From Pseudomonas oryzae (GTDB lineage: Bacteria; Pseudomonadota; Gammaproteobacteria; Pseudomonadales; Pseudomonadaceae), in the NCBI RefSeq assembly GCF_900104805.1, contig NZ_LT629751.1, positions 4,238,501-4,302,500 of the forward strand: a stretch of 64,000 nucleotides of DNA. The letters are read 5' to 3'. Position 1 is the stretch's first letter, and every line of letters starts with the position of its first letter. A program made the position numbers and the translations under genes. This document shows positions 22,330-32,667 of the stretch, in pieces. The notes beneath the pieces were generated by a model. It had not been told where the DNA came from, ran no database searches, and was given only the letters and a program-made list of their open reading frames with translations.

Positions 22330-25300
22330 ATGTCCAGATTCTTCATCGACCGGCCGATCTTCGCCTGGGTGATCGCCCTGGTGATCATGCTGGCCGGCGG
22401 CCTGTCGATCCTCAAGCTGCCGATCAACCAGTACCCGAGCATCGCCCCGCCGGCGGTGGGTATTTCCGTGCGCTATCCGGGCGCCTCGGCGCAGACCGTG
22501 CAGGACACCGTGGTGCAGGTGATCGAGCAGCAGCTCAACGGTATCGACGGCCTGCGCTACATCAGCTCGTCGAGCAACTCCGACGGCAGCATGGAAATCA
22601 CCGCGACCTTCAACCAGGGGATCAATCCGGATATCGCCCAGGTGCAGGTGCAGAACAAGCTGCAGCTGGCCACCCCGCTGCTGCCGCAGGAGGTCCAGCA
22701 GCAGGGCATCCGCGTGACCAAGGCGGTGCGCAACTTCCTACTGGTGATCGGCCTGGTGTCCGAAGACGGCAGCATGGACCGCAACGACCTGGCCGACTAC
22801 ATCGTCTCCAACATCCAGGACCCGCTGTCGCGCACCAGGGGCGTCGGCGACTTCCAGGTGTTCGGCGCGCAGTACGCCATGCGCATCTGGCTGGATCCGA
22901 GCAAGCTCACCAACTACGCGCTGACCCCGGTGGACGTGAAGAGCGCCATCCAGGCGCAGAACGTGCAGGTGTCCTCCGGCCAGCTCGGCGGCCTGCCGGC
23001 CTCGCCGGGCCAGCAGCTGACCGCCACCATCATCGGCAAGACCCGCCTGCAGACCCCCGAGCAGTTCCGCGACATCCTGCTCAAGGTCAATGCCGACGGC
23101 TCGCAGGTGCGCCTCAAGGACGTCGCCCGCGTCGAGCTGGGCGGCGAGAACTACAGCATCAGCGCCGAGTACAACGGCCTGCCGGCCACCGGCATCGCGG
23201 TCAAGCTGGCCACTGGCGCCAACGCGCTGGATACCGTGGCGGCGGTGCGCCAGACCCTCGACGAGCTGGAGCCGTTCTTCCCGCCGGGAATGAAGGCGGT
23301 CTATCCCTACGACACCACGCCGGTGATCTCGGCGTCGATCCTCGGGGTGGTGACCACCCTGTTCGAGGCCATCGGCCTGGTGTTCCTGGTGATGTACCTG
23401 TTCCTGCAGAACTTCCGCGCCACCCTGATCCCCACCCTGGCGGTGCCGGTGGTGCTGCTCGGCACCTTCGGCATCCTCGCGGCGTTCGGCTTCAGCATCA
23501 ACACCCTGACCATGTTCGCCATGATCCTGGCCATCGGCCTCTTGGTCGACGACGCCATCGTGGTGGTGGAGAACGTCGAGCGGGTGATGAGCGAGGAGGG
23601 CCTGTCGCCGCTGGAGGCCACGCGCAAGTCTATGGGGCAGATCCAGGGCGCGCTGGTCGGCATCGGCCTGGTGCTGTCGGCGGTGTTCGTGCCGATGGCG
23701 TTCTTCCCCGGCTCCACCGGGGTGATCTACCAGCAGTTCTCGATCACCATCGTCTCGGCCATGGCCCTGTCGGTGCTGGTGGCGCTGATCTTCACCCCGG
23801 CGCTGTGCGCCACCCTGCTCAAGCCGATTGCCAAGGGCCAGCATCACGAGAAGAAGGGCTTCTTCGGCTGGTTCAACCGCAGCTTCCAGCGCAGCGTGCA
23901 CGGCTACGAGCGCGGCGTGAAGGCGGTACTCAGGCGCAAGGCGCCCTACCTGCTGATGTACCTGGTGATCGTCGGCGTGATGGCCTGGATGTTCACCAGG
24001 ATCCCCACCTCGTTCCTGCCGGAAGAGGACCAGGGCGTGCTGTTCGCCCAGGTGCAGACCCCGGCCGGCTCCAGCGCCGAGCGTACCTACGAGGTGGTGC
24101 GGCAGATGCGCGAGTACCTGCTCGAGGAGGAGGGCGAGGTGGTCAAGTCGGTGTTCACCGTCAACGGCTTCAACTTCGCCGGGCGCGGGCAGAGCTCGGG
24201 CATGGCGTTCATCAACCTGCGGCCGTGGAACGAGCGCACGGAGCCGGGGCAGAGCGTGTTCGAGCTGGCGCAGCGCGCCCAGCAGCGCTTCTTCGGCTTC
24301 CGCGACGCCATGGTGTTCGCCTTCGCCCCGCCGGCGGTAATGGAGCTGGGCAACGCCACCGGCTTCAACATCTTCCTGCAGGACCGCGCCGGCGTCGGCC
24401 ACCAGGTGCTCAGCCAGGCGCGCGACCAGTTCCTCGGCCTGGCCGCGCAGAATCCCAAGCTGGCCGGCGTGCGCCCCAACGGCCTGCGCGACGAGCCGCA
24501 GTACCAGTTGCTGATCGACGACGAGAAGGCGCGCGCCCAGGGTGTGGCGCTGTCGGACATCAACCAGACCCTGTCGATCGCCTGGGGCGGCAGCTACGTC
24601 AACGACTTCATCGACCGTGGCCGGGTGAAGAAGGTCTACCTGCAGGGCGAGGCCGGCGCGCGGATGAACCCCGAGGACCTCGACAAGTGGTTCGTGCGCA
24701 ACGACCAGGGCCGGATGGTGCCGTTCAGCGCCTTCGCCAGCGGCCAGTGGATCTACGGCCCGCCCAAGCTGTCGCGCTACAACGGCGTGCCGGCCATGGA
24801 GATCCTCGGCGCCGCCGCACCGGGCTACAGCTCGGGCGAGGCGATGGCCGAGGTGGAGAAGCTCGCCGCCCAGCTGCCGCCGGGCATCGGCCTGGCCTGG
24901 ACCGGGCTGTCCTACGAGGAGCGCCTGGCCGGCGACCAGGCCACCGCGCTGTACGCGCTGTCGCTGCTGGTGGTGTTCCTCTGCCTGGCGGCGCTGTACG
25001 AGAGCTGGTCGATCCCGTTCTCGGTGATGCTGGTGGTGCCGCTGGGGGTGATCGGTGCGCTGCTCGCCACCTACGGCCGCGGCCTGTCCAACGACGTGTA
25101 CTTCCAGATCGGCCTGCTCACCACCATCGGCCTGTCGGCGCGCAACGCGATCCTCATCGTCGAGTTCGCCAAGTCGCTGCACGAGCAGGGCATGGGGCTG
25201 GTCGACGCCGCGGTGGAAGCCTGCCGCATGCGTCTGCGGCCGATCGTGATGACCTCGCTGGCGTTCATCCTCGGCGTGGTGCCGCTGGCCATCTCCAGCG

Positions 25301-25461
25301 GCGCCGGCTCCGGCAGCAAGCACGCCATCGGCACCGGGGTGATCGGCGGCATGCTCTCCGCGCTGGTGCTGGCGATCTTCTGGATCCCGCTGTTCTACGT
25401 GTTGATCTGCTCGCTGGCCGAGCGTCGCCGCAAGGCCATCGAGAAGGAGTCCGCGCTGTGA
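22330..25461 (+). CDS. ttgB: RND multidrug efflux transporter (TtgB/MexB type)
   Basis: The 1043-residue protein has the full length of AcrB/MexB pumps. It begins [20 protein letters not shown] and has the proton-relay aspartates Asp407 and Asp408 in [17 protein letters not shown]. Twelve membrane helices and two large periplasmic loops are evident, and [30 protein letters not shown] fits the porter region. It exports drugs, solvents or bile-like amphiphiles using the proton gradient. It starts 12 bases after ttgA and its stop overlaps the GTG start of ttgC (GTGA). Confidence 0.95.
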   Translation: MSRFFIDRPIFAWVIALVIMLAGGLSILKLPINQYPSIAPPAVGISVRYPGASAQTVQDTVVQVIEQQLNGIDGLRYISSSSNSDGSMEITATFNQGINPDIAQVQVQNKLQLATPLLPQEVQQQGIRVTKAVRNFLLVIGLVSEDGSMDRNDLADYIVSNIQDPLSRTRGVGDFQVFGAQYAMRIWLDPSKLTNYALTPVDVKSAIQAQNVQVSSGQLGGLPASPGQQLTATIIGKTRLQTPEQFRDILLKVNADGSQVRLKDVARVELGGENYSISAEYNGLPATGIAVKLATGANALDTVAAVRQTLDELEPFFPPGMKAVYPYDTTPVISASILGVVTTLFEAIGLVFLVMYLFLQNFRATLIPTLAVPVVLLGTFGILAAFGFSINTLTMFAMILAIGLLVDDAIVVVENVERVMSEEGLSPLEATRKSMGQIQGALVGIGLVLSAVFVPMAFFPGSTGVIYQQFSITIVSAMALSVLVALIFTPALCATLLKPIAKGQHHEKKGFFGWFNRSFQRSVHGYERGVKAVLRRKAPYLLMYLVIVGVMAWMFTRIPTSFLPEEDQGVLFAQVQTPAGSSAERTYEVVRQMREYLLEEEGEVVKSVFTVNGFNFAGRGQSSGMAFINLRPWNERTEPGQSVFELAQRAQQRFFGFRDAMVFAFAPPAVMELGNATGFNIFLQDRAGVGHQVLSQARDQFLGLAAQNPKLAGVRPNGLRDEPQYQLLIDDEKARAQGVALSDINQTLSIAWGGSYVNDFIDRGRVKKVYLQGEAGARMNPEDLDKWFVRNDQGRMVPFSAFASGQWIYGPPKLSRYNGVPAMEILGAAAPGYSSGEAMAEVEKLAAQLPPGIGLAWTGLSYEERLAGDQATALYALSLLVVFLCLAALYESWSIPFSVMLVVPLGVIGALLATYGRGLSNDVYFQIGLLTTIGLSARNAILIVEFAKSLHEQGMGLVDAAVEACRMRLRPIVMTSLAFILGVVPLAISSGAGSGSKHAIGTGVIGGMLSALVLAIFWIPLFYVLICSLAERRRKAIEKESAL

Positions 25462-26855
25462 ACAAGTCGATCCTCTCCCTGAGCATCCTGCTGGTCCTCG
25501 GCGGCTGCTCGCTGATCCCCGACTACCAGCGCCCGGAGGCGCCGGTGGCCGCGGCCTGGCCGCAGGGCCCGGCCTACGCCGCCGAAGTGGGGGAGGCGGG
25601 CGCCGCGGTGCCCGCCTGGCGCGGCTTCTTCCGCGATGCGGCGCTGCAGCGGGCGATCGAGGTGGCGCTGGCCAACAACCGCGACCTGCGCGTCGCCGCG
25701 CTGAATGTCGAGGCCTACCAGGCGCAGTACCGCATCCAGCGCGCCGAGCAGTTTCCCCAGCTCGACGCGCGCGGCAGCGGCACCCGCCAGCGCCTGCCGG
25801 CCGAGCTGACCCGCACCGGCTCCGCCGAGACCAACGGCGAGTACGGTGCCACGGTCGGCGTCAGTGGCTGGGAACTGGACCTGTTCGGCCGCCTGCGCAG
25901 CCTCAGCGCGGCGGCGCTCGAGCAGTACTTCGCCACCGAGCAGGCACGGCGCAGCGCGCAGACCGCCCTGGTGGCCAGCGTCGCCGACGCCTGGCTGACC
26001 CTGCAGGCCGACCGCGAGCTGCTGGCGCTCAGCGAGCAGACCCTCGAGACCTACGAGCAGAGCCTGGCGCTGACCCGGCGCAGCTTCGACGTCGGCGTGG
26101 CTTCGGCACTGGAGCTGGCGCAGGCGCGCAGCGCGGTGGAAGGCGCGCGGGTCAGTGTCGCCCGGTACACCCGCCAGGTCGCCCAGGACCGCAACGCCCT
26201 GCAGCTGCTGCTCGGCGGCAACCTGCCGGACGATCTGCCGGCCGCCGCGCCGCTGGAACAGCCGCAGCTGGCCGAGCTGCCGGTCGGCCTGCCGTCCGAG
26301 CTGCTGCAGCGCCGCCCGGACATCCTCCAGGCCGAACACCGGCTCAAGGCCGCCAACGCCGACATCGGCGCCGCGCGCGCGGCGTTCTTCCCCAGCATCA
26401 GCCTGACCGGGCGCGCCGGCACCACCAGCACCGAGCTGTCCGGACTGTTCAAGGGCGGCAGCGGCACCTGGCTGTTCCAGCCGTCGATCAACCTGCCGAT
26501 CTTCACCGCCGGCAGCCTCAAGGGCAGCCTGGACTACGCCAAGCTGCAGAAGGAGATCGGCGTGGCGCAATACGAGCAGGCGATCCAGACCGCGTTCAGC
26601 GAGGTCGCCGACGGTCTCGCCGCGCGTACCACCTACAGCGCGCAGCTCGCCGCGCAGCGCGACCTGGTGACGGCCAATGCCGAGTACTACCGCCTGGCCG
26701 AGCAGCGCTACCGCACCGGCGTCGACAGCCACCTGACCCTGCTCGACGCGCAGCGCCAGCTGTTCGGCTCGCGCCAGCAACTGATCGGCGACCGCCTGGC
26801 CCAGCTGTCCAGCGAGATCGCCCTGTTCAAGGCGCTCGGCGGCGGAGTGGAGTAG
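25458..26855 (+). CDS. ttgC: Outer-membrane efflux channel lipoprotein (TtgC/OprM type), GTG start
   Basis: The 465-residue protein starts with GTG at 25458, overlapping the ttgB stop. A lipoprotein signal [17 protein letters not shown] places the lipidated Cys at residue 17. The TolC/OprM fold shows as two repeats with [14 protein letters not shown] and [20 protein letters not shown], and the [28 protein letters not shown] segment is conserved in OprM. It forms the trimeric outer-membrane exit duct for TtgAB. The stop TAG at 26853-26855 is followed at once by two long inverted repeats. Confidence 0.92.
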   Translation: MNKSILSLSILLVLGGCSLIPDYQRPEAPVAAAWPQGPAYAAEVGEAGAAVPAWRGFFRDAALQRAIEVALANNRDLRVAALNVEAYQAQYRIQRAEQFPQLDARGSGTRQRLPAELTRTGSAETNGEYGATVGVSGWELDLFGRLRSLSAAALEQYFATEQARRSAQTALVASVADAWLTLQADRELLALSEQTLETYEQSLALTRRSFDVGVASALELAQARSAVEGARVSVARYTRQVAQDRNALQLLLGGNLPDDLPAAAPLEQPQLAELPVGLPSELLQRRPDILQAEHRLKAANADIGAARAAFFPSISLTGRAGTTSTELSGLFKGGSGTWLFQPSINLPIFTAGSLKGSLDYAKLQKEIGVAQYEQAIQTAFSEVADGLAARTTYSAQLAAQRDLVTANAEYYRLAEQRYRTGVDSHLTLLDAQRQLFGSRQQLIGDRLAQLSSEIALFKALGGGVE

Positions 26856-26858
26856 GGA

Positions 26859-26906
26859 CAGACCCTGAGCGTGCCCACGCGGGAGCGTGGGCACGCTCAG
26901 GGTCTG
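26859..26906. repeat. Perfect 22-bp inverted repeat after ttgC
   Basis: Arms of 22 bases (26859-26880 and 26885-26906) containing GAGCGTGCCCACGC pair perfectly around a GGGA loop. No T-run follows, so it is a REP-like hairpin that may still terminate ttgABC transcription or protect its 3' end. It resembles the GCGTTCCCAC repeat at 6065. Confidence 0.7.
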
Positions 26907-26925
26907 CGGTGGCGGACTGTCTGTT

Positions 26926-26984
26926 TGTAGGGGCGAATTCATTCGCCTGACGTCGCCGCGATGGCGAATGAATTCGCCCCTACA
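26926..26984. repeat. Perfect 22-bp inverted repeat with TGTAGGGGCGAATTCATTCG ends
   Basis: The left arm (26926-26947) starts TGTAGGGGCGAATTC and the right arm (26963-26984) is its exact complement ending CGCCCCTACA; 15 bases separate them. A GCACCCTAC motif follows at 26993-27001, whose complement supplies the TAG stop of the downstream minus-strand gene. Confidence 0.7.
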
Positions 26985-26997
26985 GGCCGGCCGCACC

Positions 26998-28215
26998 CTA
27001 CGCTGATTGGCGCTCGGCCAGCAGCAGGATGTTGCGCGGTGTCAGGCGGTATTCGCAGAAGGCGCCGAGACGCACGCGGTAGCCCTGCTCCTCCAGGTAC
27101 AGCGCGCGGTCGAGCAGCAGCCACAGCTCCAGCGGCCGGCGGAACAGGCCGCGCACCAGTTCGAGGTTGCGCACTTCGGCCAGGCGCCGCCAGCCGGCGG
27201 CTTCCAGTGCCGCCCAGTCGCGCTCGCCGGGTGTCGGCAGTCCCTTCAATTCGGCCAGTTCGCGGCAGTAGTCGGCGAACGGCTTGTCCAGCCAGGCCGG
27301 CGCCAGCGAGGGCACCGGCAGGTAGTCGTCCACCCCGCGCAGCTCGCGCTGCAGCAGGTCGAAGGCCAGTCGGCGCGCCATCGACTGGTCGCGCTGGCGG
27401 CGCACCCGCGCGCCGGCGGTGACCGTCTCGGCCAGCGGCAGGCGCAGGTCGTCGCGGCTGAGGCTGAGGGTCGAATCCCGCGCCGGCTGCGACAGTGGCT
27501 GGTATTCGTCGCTGGCGATGCGGTTGTAGCAGCAGGGCGCCACCGCCAGCTGGCGGCAGCCCTTGGCGCTGGCCTGCTGGAGCAGGCGCACGTGCAGCTC
27601 GCCGCAGGCGTGCAGGGCCACCGGGGTGTGCCCGGCCTGCAGGCGTTCGGCGGCGCTGGCGGCCAGCACGTCCTGCTCGAGGTGACGGGCGTCCAGCTGC
27701 AGGCGGTCGCTGAGGCGCTGGCCGTCCGCGACCAGCGCGGCGTCGTATTCCAGGCAGGTCAGCGGCGTGCCGGCATGCGCCAGGCGCCGGCCCAGATGGC
27801 CCTTGCCGGAGCACCAGTCCAGCCAGTGGCGCGGCGGTTCGCGGAACTGCAGGCGGCTGGCGAAGGCGTCGATCTGCTGCCACTTGCGCCCCGGCACGTC
27901 GACGCTGAACTGCGCCGGCAGCTGTGCCACGGCGCCGGCCGGCAGCTCGCCGAGCGCGGCGAGCTGCGCGGCGCGCGCGGCCAGCTGCGGGAAGGGCGCC
28001 GGGGCGTCCAGCCGTTCGGGCTGGTTGTGCGCCGCGTCGGCCTGCGCCAGCGTGCGTCCGCGCAGCCAGGCGGCCAGTACGGCGTGCTCGTGTTCCCAGG
28101 CGAGGGTCGGGGCGGTGAACGGCTTGTCGCGCCACAGCGCCTGGTGGGCGCACAGGAAGGCGTCCAGCTCGGCGAAGCGCTGGCGCAGCAGGGGGCCTTG
28201 GAGTATGTCGGACAC
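26998..28215 (-). CDS. Class I SAM-dependent methyltransferase-like protein (GTG start)
   Basis: The 405-residue protein has a Rossmann methyltransferase core: HWLDWCSGKGHLGRRLAHAG is the SAM-binding motif I, followed by LEYDAALVADGQ and VALHACGELHVRLL. VAPCCYNRIASDEYQPLS resembles the GSTCD/Methyltransf_32 group, which acts on unknown substrates. The GTG at 28215 (VSDILQGPLLRQRF) is chosen because upstream codons to 28293 translate a low-complexity intergenic stretch; no clear ribosome binding site supports any start. The stop TAG is contributed by the CACCCTA end of a repeat. Confidence 0.8.
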   Translation of the reverse strand: MSDILQGPLLRQRFAELDAFLCAHQALWRDKPFTAPTLAWEHEHAVLAAWLRGRTLAQADAAHNQPERLDAPAPFPQLAARAAQLAALGELPAGAVAQLPAQFSVDVPGRKWQQIDAFASRLQFREPPRHWLDWCSGKGHLGRRLAHAGTPLTCLEYDAALVADGQRLSDRLQLDARHLEQDVLAASAAERLQAGHTPVALHACGELHVRLLQQASAKGCRQLAVAPCCYNRIASDEYQPLSQPARDSTLSLSRDDLRLPLAETVTAGARVRRQRDQSMARRLAFDLLQRELRGVDDYLPVPSLAPAWLDKPFADYCRELAELKGLPTPGERDWAALEAAGWRRLAEVRNLELVRGLFRRPLELWLLLDRALYLEEQGYRVRLGAFCEYRLTPRNILLLAERQSA

Positions 28216-28262
28216 GGCAGACGCGGCGGGCAGTGGGCGGGCGGCGATTATAGCGGCGCTGC

Positions 28263-28323
28263 GGTGCGCATGGCGCACCCTACGGGATGGCACTGGTCGG
28301 CGGTAGGGTGCGCCGTGCGCACC
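28263..28323. repeat. Two opposed TAGGGTGCGC palindromes
   Basis: GGTGCGCATGGCGCACCC leading to TAC (28263-28283) and GTAGGGTGCGCCGTGCGCAC (28303-28322) are inverted copies of one element separated by 19 bases. They fill the gap between the methyltransferase gene and the amino acid importer and pair with each other as a larger palindrome. Confidence 0.7.
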
Positions 28324-28375
28324 TCAACCCGCCGGGGCGGGTGAGCAACGGCGCAGCCTGTCCACCCGGCCGGCT

Positions 28376-28411
28376 ACTGGTGGGCACTCGCTGCGCGAGT
28401 TGCCCACCAGT
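28376..28411 (-). terminator. Hairpin downstream of the polar amino acid importer
   Basis: ACTGGTGGGCACTCGC (28376-28391) pairs with the complementary arm at 28395-28411, with one bulged T. It lies 4 bases beyond the stop of the last permease gene. No long T-run is present, so termination is probable but not certain. Confidence 0.55.
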
Positions 28412-28415
28412 GGGC

Positions 28416-29108
28416 TCAGCGCGCGCGCGCCGCGTCGACGCGCAGCCAGCGCTCGATGCCGCGGAAGATCCAGGTCAGGCCGATGGTGATGATCAGGTAG
28501 AGCGCGCCGGCATAGAGGAAGAAGAACATCTGCTCGTAGGTGCGCGAGCTGATGGTGCGCGCCATGCCCATGATGTCGTAGAGGGTCACGGTGTAGACCA
28601 CCGCGCTGGCCTTGAGCATCAGGATCACTTCGTTGGTGTAGGCCGGCAGGCCGATGCGCGCCGCGCGCGGCAGGATGATGTGCCACAGCGCCTGGCGCCT
28701 GGACATGCCCAGCGCGCGCGCCGCCTCGACCTCGCCGACCGGCACGGCGTGGATCGCCCCGCGCAGGATCTCGGCGATGTAGGCTGCGGTGTGCAGGGTC
28801 ATGGTCAGCAGCGCGCACCAGTACGGGTCGCGCAGGAACGGCCACAGTGCACTCTGGCGCACCGCCGGGAACTGCGCGAGGCCGTAGTAGACGATGAACA
28901 GCTGCAGCAGCAGCGGCGTGCCGCGGAAGAAGAAGATGTACGCCGAGGGCAGCGCGCGCACGTACCAGTGCCGCGAGGCGCGGGCGATGCCCAGCGGCAG
29001 GGCGACCAGCAGGCCGGCGACCACGGCGATCGCCACCAGCTCGAGGGTCAGGCCGACGCCCTGGAGCATCTTCGGGGTCCATTTGACCAGCAGTTCCCAG
29101 CCGCTCAT
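28416..29108 (-). CDS. Polar amino acid ABC importer permease (HisM/AotM-like)
   Basis: The 230-residue membrane protein has about five helices and contains RGTPLLLQLFIVYYGLAQFP and AYIAEILRGAIHAVPVGEVEAARALGMSRRQALWHIILPRA, the EAA-loop and N-terminal signatures of HisM-type permeases. It dimerises with the HisQ-like permease, whose gene it overlaps by four bases. It is the last gene of the four-gene order ATPase, binding protein, permease, permease. The set probably imports a basic or polar amino acid. Confidence 0.88.
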   Translation of the reverse strand: MSGWELLVKWTPKMLQGVGLTLELVAIAVVAGLLVALPLGIARASRHWYVRALPSAYIFFFRGTPLLLQLFIVYYGLAQFPAVRQSALWPFLRDPYWCALLTMTLHTAAYIAEILRGAIHAVPVGEVEAARALGMSRRQALWHIILPRAARIGLPAYTNEVILMLKASAVVYTVTLYDIMGMARTISSRTYEQMFFFLYAGALYLIITIGLTWIFRGIERWLRVDAARAR

Positions 29109-29800
29109 AGCTCATTCCTCGCGATGCCGCGGCCGGCGCGTTTTTCCAGCTGGTGCAGGACCAGCATGACGATCACGGTGAGGCCGAGGTAGATGGCCGC
29201 GGCGCTCATGTAGAAGGTGAAGGGGGCCTTGGTGGCGTTGGAGGCGACGCTCGCCTTGCGCATGATCTCCTCCAGGGAGATCAGCGACACCAGCGCGGTG
29301 TCCTTGAGCAGGATCATGTACAGGTTGCCGAGGCCGGGCAGCGCGGTGCGCCACAGCTGCGGCAGGGTGATGCGCCAGAAGATCCGCAGGGCGGACAGGC
29401 CGAGCGCCTGGCCGGCCTCGCGCTGGCCCTTGGGGATGGCCAGCAGCGCGCCACGGAACACCTCGGTGGCGTAGGCGCCGAAGCACAGGCCGAGCGCCAG
29501 GGTGCCGGCGGCGAACGGGTCGAGGGCCAGCTCCGGGTAGCCGAACAGCGCGCCGACGGCGTTCAGGCCGCTCACCGTGCCGTAGTAGATCATCAGCACC
29601 CAGAGGGTCTCCGGCACGCCGCGCACCAGCGTGGTGTAGCCGCCGCCGAGCAGGCGCAGCGCCAGGTTGCCGGAGGTCTTGGCCAGAGCGCCGAGCAGGC
29701 CGAGGACAAGTCCGACGCTGACCGCAGCGAGGGACAGTTTGAGGGTCATCCAGGTGCCGGCGGCCAGCGCCGGCCCGAAGCCTTGAAGGTCAGGAATCAT
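29105..29800 (-). CDS. Polar amino acid ABC importer permease (HisQ/AotQ-like)
   Basis: The 231-residue protein has five hydrophobic helices and TLVRGVPETLWVLMIYYGT plus YATEVFRGALLAIPKGQREAGQALGLSALRIFWRITLPQL, the EAA loop that contacts the ATPase. It is the first permease after the binding-protein gene and overlaps the HisM-like gene by ATGA. A stable hairpin (29810-29841) lies between the binding-protein stop and this start, typical for lowering permease expression relative to the binding protein. Confidence 0.88.
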   Translation of the reverse strand: MIPDLQGFGPALAAGTWMTLKLSLAAVSVGLVLGLLGALAKTSGNLALRLLGGGYTTLVRGVPETLWVLMIYYGTVSGLNAVGALFGYPELALDPFAAGTLALGLCFGAYATEVFRGALLAIPKGQREAGQALGLSALRIFWRITLPQLWRTALPGLGNLYMILLKDTALVSLISLEEIMRKASVASNATKAPFTFYMSAAAIYLGLTVIVMLVLHQLEKRAGRGIARNEL

Positions 29801-29809
29801 GGGTTATCG

Positions 29810-29841
29810 GCAGCGCGCCCCCGCGTGCGGAGGCGCGCTGC
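29810..29841 (-). other. Stem-loop after the amino acid binding-protein gene
   Basis: GCAGCGCGCC (29810-29819) pairs with GGCGCGCTGC (29832-29841). It lies between the binding-protein stop and the first permease and probably stabilises the upstream message (inference). Confidence 0.55.
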
Positions 29842-29848
29842 TGCCGGC

Positions 29849-30601
29849 TCAGTAGATGCTGAAGGGGAAGTACTTGTCGTTGATCTGCTTGTAGGTGCCG
29901 TCGGCCACGATCGCCTGGATGGCGTCGTTGAGCTTCTGGCGCAGGGCATCGTCGCCCTTGCGCACGGCGATGCCGATCTTGTCGTTGTCGAACACCGGCT
30001 CGCCCTTGAACTCGAAGTCCTTGCCGGCGTCGCTCTTCAGCCATTCCCAGTTGACGAACTTGTCGGCCAGCACGCCGTCGACGCGGCCGGCGGCCAGGTC
30101 GAGGTAGGCGTTCTCCTGGGTGTCGTAGAGCTTCACCTCGACCACGTCGCCGAGGTTGTCCTCCAGCCAGGTGCCGGCGATGGTGGCGCGCTGCGCGCCG
30201 ATCACCTTGCCGTCGAGGCTCTTCTCGTCGGTCTTGAACTCGGCCGCCTTGGGTGCGATGAACTGCAGCTTGTTGATGTAGTAGGGCTCGGTGAAGTCCA
30301 CCGCCTGCTTGCGCTCGTCGGTGATCGACATGGAGGCGACGATCATGTCGAACTTCTTGGCGTTGAGCGCCGGGATGATGCCGTCCCAGTCGGAGGTGAC
30401 GAATTCGCACTCGGCCTGCATCTTCACGCACAGGGCCTTGGCGATCTCCACGTCGAAGCCGACCACGTTGCCGCTGGCGTCGATCTGGTTGAAGGGCGGG
30501 TAGGCGCCTTCGGTGCCGATCTTCAGCTTGTCGGCGGCCAGCGCCGGGGTGGCCAGGACCAGGGCTGCGGCAAGGGCCAGCAGCGAGTTGCGGATTTTCA
30601 T
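29849..30601 (-). CDS. Periplasmic polar amino acid binding protein (HisJ/ArgT/AotJ type)
   Basis: The 250-residue protein has a signal peptide (MKIRNSLLALAAALVLATPALA, cleaved about residue 22). Mature signatures are KLKIGTEGAYPPFNQIDASG, VGFDVEIAKALCVKMQAECEFV and DWDGIIPALNAKKFDMIVASMSITDERKQAVDFTEPYY, all typical of family 3 solute-binding proteins for lysine, arginine, ornithine or histidine. It hands substrate to the permeases encoded downstream. Ligand is not settled from sequence alone, but the AEC/EFV and MSIT stretches favour basic amino acids. Confidence 0.88.
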   Translation of the reverse strand: MKIRNSLLALAAALVLATPALAADKLKIGTEGAYPPFNQIDASGNVVGFDVEIAKALCVKMQAECEFVTSDWDGIIPALNAKKFDMIVASMSITDERKQAVDFTEPYYINKLQFIAPKAAEFKTDEKSLDGKVIGAQRATIAGTWLEDNLGDVVEVKLYDTQENAYLDLAAGRVDGVLADKFVNWEWLKSDAGKDFEFKGEPVFDNDKIGIAVRKGDDALRQKLNDAIQAIVADGTYKQINDKYFPFSIY

Positions 30602-30664
30602 GGGTAGGGCTCCTTGGGTGGCTTTCCGTCGCCCGGCCGCGGCACGGGCGCGTCGGCCGAGTTG

Positions 30665-31438
30665 TTATTTGAGGCTAGACATGAACTGGCGGCAGCGCTC
30701 CGAGCTCGGGTTGCCGAACACCTGGCTCGGCGGCCCCTGCTCTTCGACCAGGCCCTGGTGGAGGAATACCACCTCGCTGGACACCTGGCGGGCGAAATTC
30801 ATCTCGTGGGTGACCAGCAGCATGGTGCGGCCCTCTTCGGCCAGCGCACGGATCACGTTAAGCACTTCCTGGACCATCTCCGGGTCGAGCGCCGAGGTCG
30901 GCTCGTCGAACAGGATCACCTTGGGCTCCATGCACAGGGTGCGGGCGATGGCCGCGCGCTGCTGCTGGCCGCCGGACAGCTGGGTGGGATAGCTGTCGCG
31001 CTTGGCGGCGATGCCGACCTTGGCCAGCAGCGCCTCGGCGCGCTCGGTGGCCTCGGCCTTCGACAGGCCGAGCACGCGGCGCGGCGCCTCGATCACGTTG
31101 TCGAGGATGCTCATGTGCGGCCACAGGTTGAAGTTCTGGAACACGAAGCCGAGCTGGCTGCGCAGGCGGTTGATCTGCCGGTTGTCGGCGGCGACCAGCG
31201 CGCCGTCCTTGCCCGGCTTGAGCTTGAGTTCCTCGCCGGCGACGAAGATCTGCCCTTCGTGCGGGCTTTCCAGCAGGTTGATGCAGCGCAGGAAGGTGGA
31301 CTTGCCGGAACCGGAGGAACCGAGGATGGAAATGACGTCGCCGTCGCGCGCGGTCAGCGAGATGCCCTTGAGCACCTCGAGGTCGCCGTAGCGTTTGTGC
31401 AGGTTGCGGATTTCCAGTGCCGGAGTGGCGGCGGCCAT
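30665..31438 (-). CDS. Polar amino acid ABC importer ATP-binding protein (HisP/AotP-like)
   Basis: The 257-residue ATPase has Walker A GSSGSGKST, Q-loop FQNFNLWPHMSILDNV, signature LSGGQQQRAAIARTL and Walker B ILFDEPTSALDPE, then the H-loop VTHEM. It starts MAAATPALEIRNLHKRYGDLEVLKGISL and is the first gene of the importer operon. The gene order (ATPase, binding protein, permease, permease) matches a set I recall at PA5152-PA5155 of P. aeruginosa. Confidence 0.9.
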   Translation of the reverse strand: MAAATPALEIRNLHKRYGDLEVLKGISLTARDGDVISILGSSGSGKSTFLRCINLLESPHEGQIFVAGEELKLKPGKDGALVAADNRQINRLRSQLGFVFQNFNLWPHMSILDNVIEAPRRVLGLSKAEATERAEALLAKVGIAAKRDSYPTQLSGGQQQRAAIARTLCMEPKVILFDEPTSALDPEMVQEVLNVIRALAEEGRTMLLVTHEMNFARQVSSEVVFLHQGLVEEQGPPSQVFGNPSSERCRQFMSSLK

Positions 31439-31550
31439 GGGGGGATTCCTGATGTTGTTGTGCGACTCAAGCTAGCACAGCGGCCGGCGGGGTCGCCATG
31501 GGACGCCCGGGCGGCTGGCTGCGGTTTTCTGCGACCGCTGTCGCAGCGGC

Positions 31551-32636
31551 TCAGCGCCGCTGCAGCAGTACGCCACTCTCCATGTGATGGGTCCAGGGAA
31601 ACTGGTCGAACAGCGCGCAGCGCACGATGCGGTGGGTGTCGTGCAGCTGGGCGATGTTCTCGGCCAGGGTCTGCGGGTTGCAGGAGATGTACAGGATGCT
31701 GTCGAAGCGCCGGGTCAGCTCGCAGGTGTCCGGGTCCATGCCGGCGCGCGGCGGGTCGACGAACACGCTGCCGAACTGGTAGCCCTTGAGGTCGATGCCG
31801 GCCAGGCGGCGGAACGGACGCACCTCGTTGAGCGCCTGGGTCAGCTCCTCGGCGGACAGGCGCACCAGCTCGATGTTGTCGATGCCGTTATCGGCGATGT
31901 TGGCCAGCGCGGCGTTGACCGAGGTCTTGCTGATCTCGGTGGCCAGCACGCGGCGCACCCGGGTGGCCAGCGGCAGGGTGAAGTTGCCGTTGCCGCAGTA
32001 CAGCTCGAGCAGGTCGTCGTCGCGCTCGCCGAGCACGTCGTAGGCCCAGTTGAGCATCTTCTCGCAGACCACGCCGTTGGGCTGGGTGAAGGCGCCTTCC
32101 GGCTGGCGGTAACGGAAGCTCCGCCCGGCCACGCTCAGCTCTTCCTCCACGTAGTCGCGGCCGATGACGATGCGCTTGCCGCGCGAGCGGCCGATCAGGC
32201 TGACGCCCAGCTCGGCGGCGAGCCGCTCGGCCTCGGCCTGCCAGGCTTCGTCGATCGGCCGGTGGTAGCACAGGGTGATCAGTGCATCGCCCTTGCGGGT
32301 GGTGAGGAACTCGACCTGGAACAGCTTGTGCGACAGCACCGCGCTGGCCTGCCAGGCGGCCTTCAGGCGCGGCATCAGCTGGTTGATGCGCGCACTGGCG
32401 ATGGGGAACTGCTCGATCAGCACCGGGGTGTGCTTGTCGCCCTCGAACATCGCGTAGTGGCGGCCGTCCTCCTCGCGCCACAGGCGGAACTCGGCGCGCA
32501 GGCGGTAGTGCTCGGCCGGCGAGTCGAACACTTCCGGCTCGGGGGCGGCGAACGGCGCCAGCAGCTCCTGCAGGCGGGCCTTCTTCTCGGCGAGCTGGGC
32601 GGCGTACTGGGTCGGGTCGAGGGAGGGACTATGCAT
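31551..32636 (-). CDS. trmA: tRNA (uracil-54-C5)-methyltransferase
   Basis: The 361-residue protein has [16 protein letters not shown] (SAM-binding motif I), [17 protein letters not shown] and the catalytic Cys319 in [11 protein letters not shown]. Glu353 in [11 protein letters not shown] is the general-base position. Length and motifs match TrmA, which makes ribothymidine at position 54 of tRNAs, and distinguish it from RlmC/RlmD (no N-terminal TRAM or Fe-S cluster). It lies downstream of the amino acid importer in the same orientation, separated by 112 bases. Confidence 0.93.
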   Translation of the reverse strand: MHSPSLDPTQYAAQLAEKKARLQELLAPFAAPEPEVFDSPAEHYRLRAEFRLWREEDGRHYAMFEGDKHTPVLIEQFPIASARINQLMPRLKAAWQASAVLSHKLFQVEFLTTRKGDALITLCYHRPIDEAWQAEAERLAAELGVSLIGRSRGKRIVIGRDYVEEELSVAGRSFRYRQPEGAFTQPNGVVCEKMLNWAYDVLGERDDDLLELYCGNGNFTLPLATRVRRVLATEISKTSVNAALANIADNGIDNIELVRLSAEELTQALNEVRPFRRLAGIDLKGYQFGSVFVDPPRAGMDPDTCELTRRFDSILYISCNPQTLAENIAQLHDTHRIVRCALFDQFPWTHHMESGVLLQRR

Positions 32637-32667
32637 GGCGGACTCGTGTGGCGAAGGGGTTACCGGC

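Noticed and set aside
22738..25323. Long open frame of about 860 codons on the minus strand opposite ttgB
   Set aside because: It mirrors a real gene in GC-rich DNA; the translation is His/Ala/Gly/Arg-rich low complexity without any family motif.
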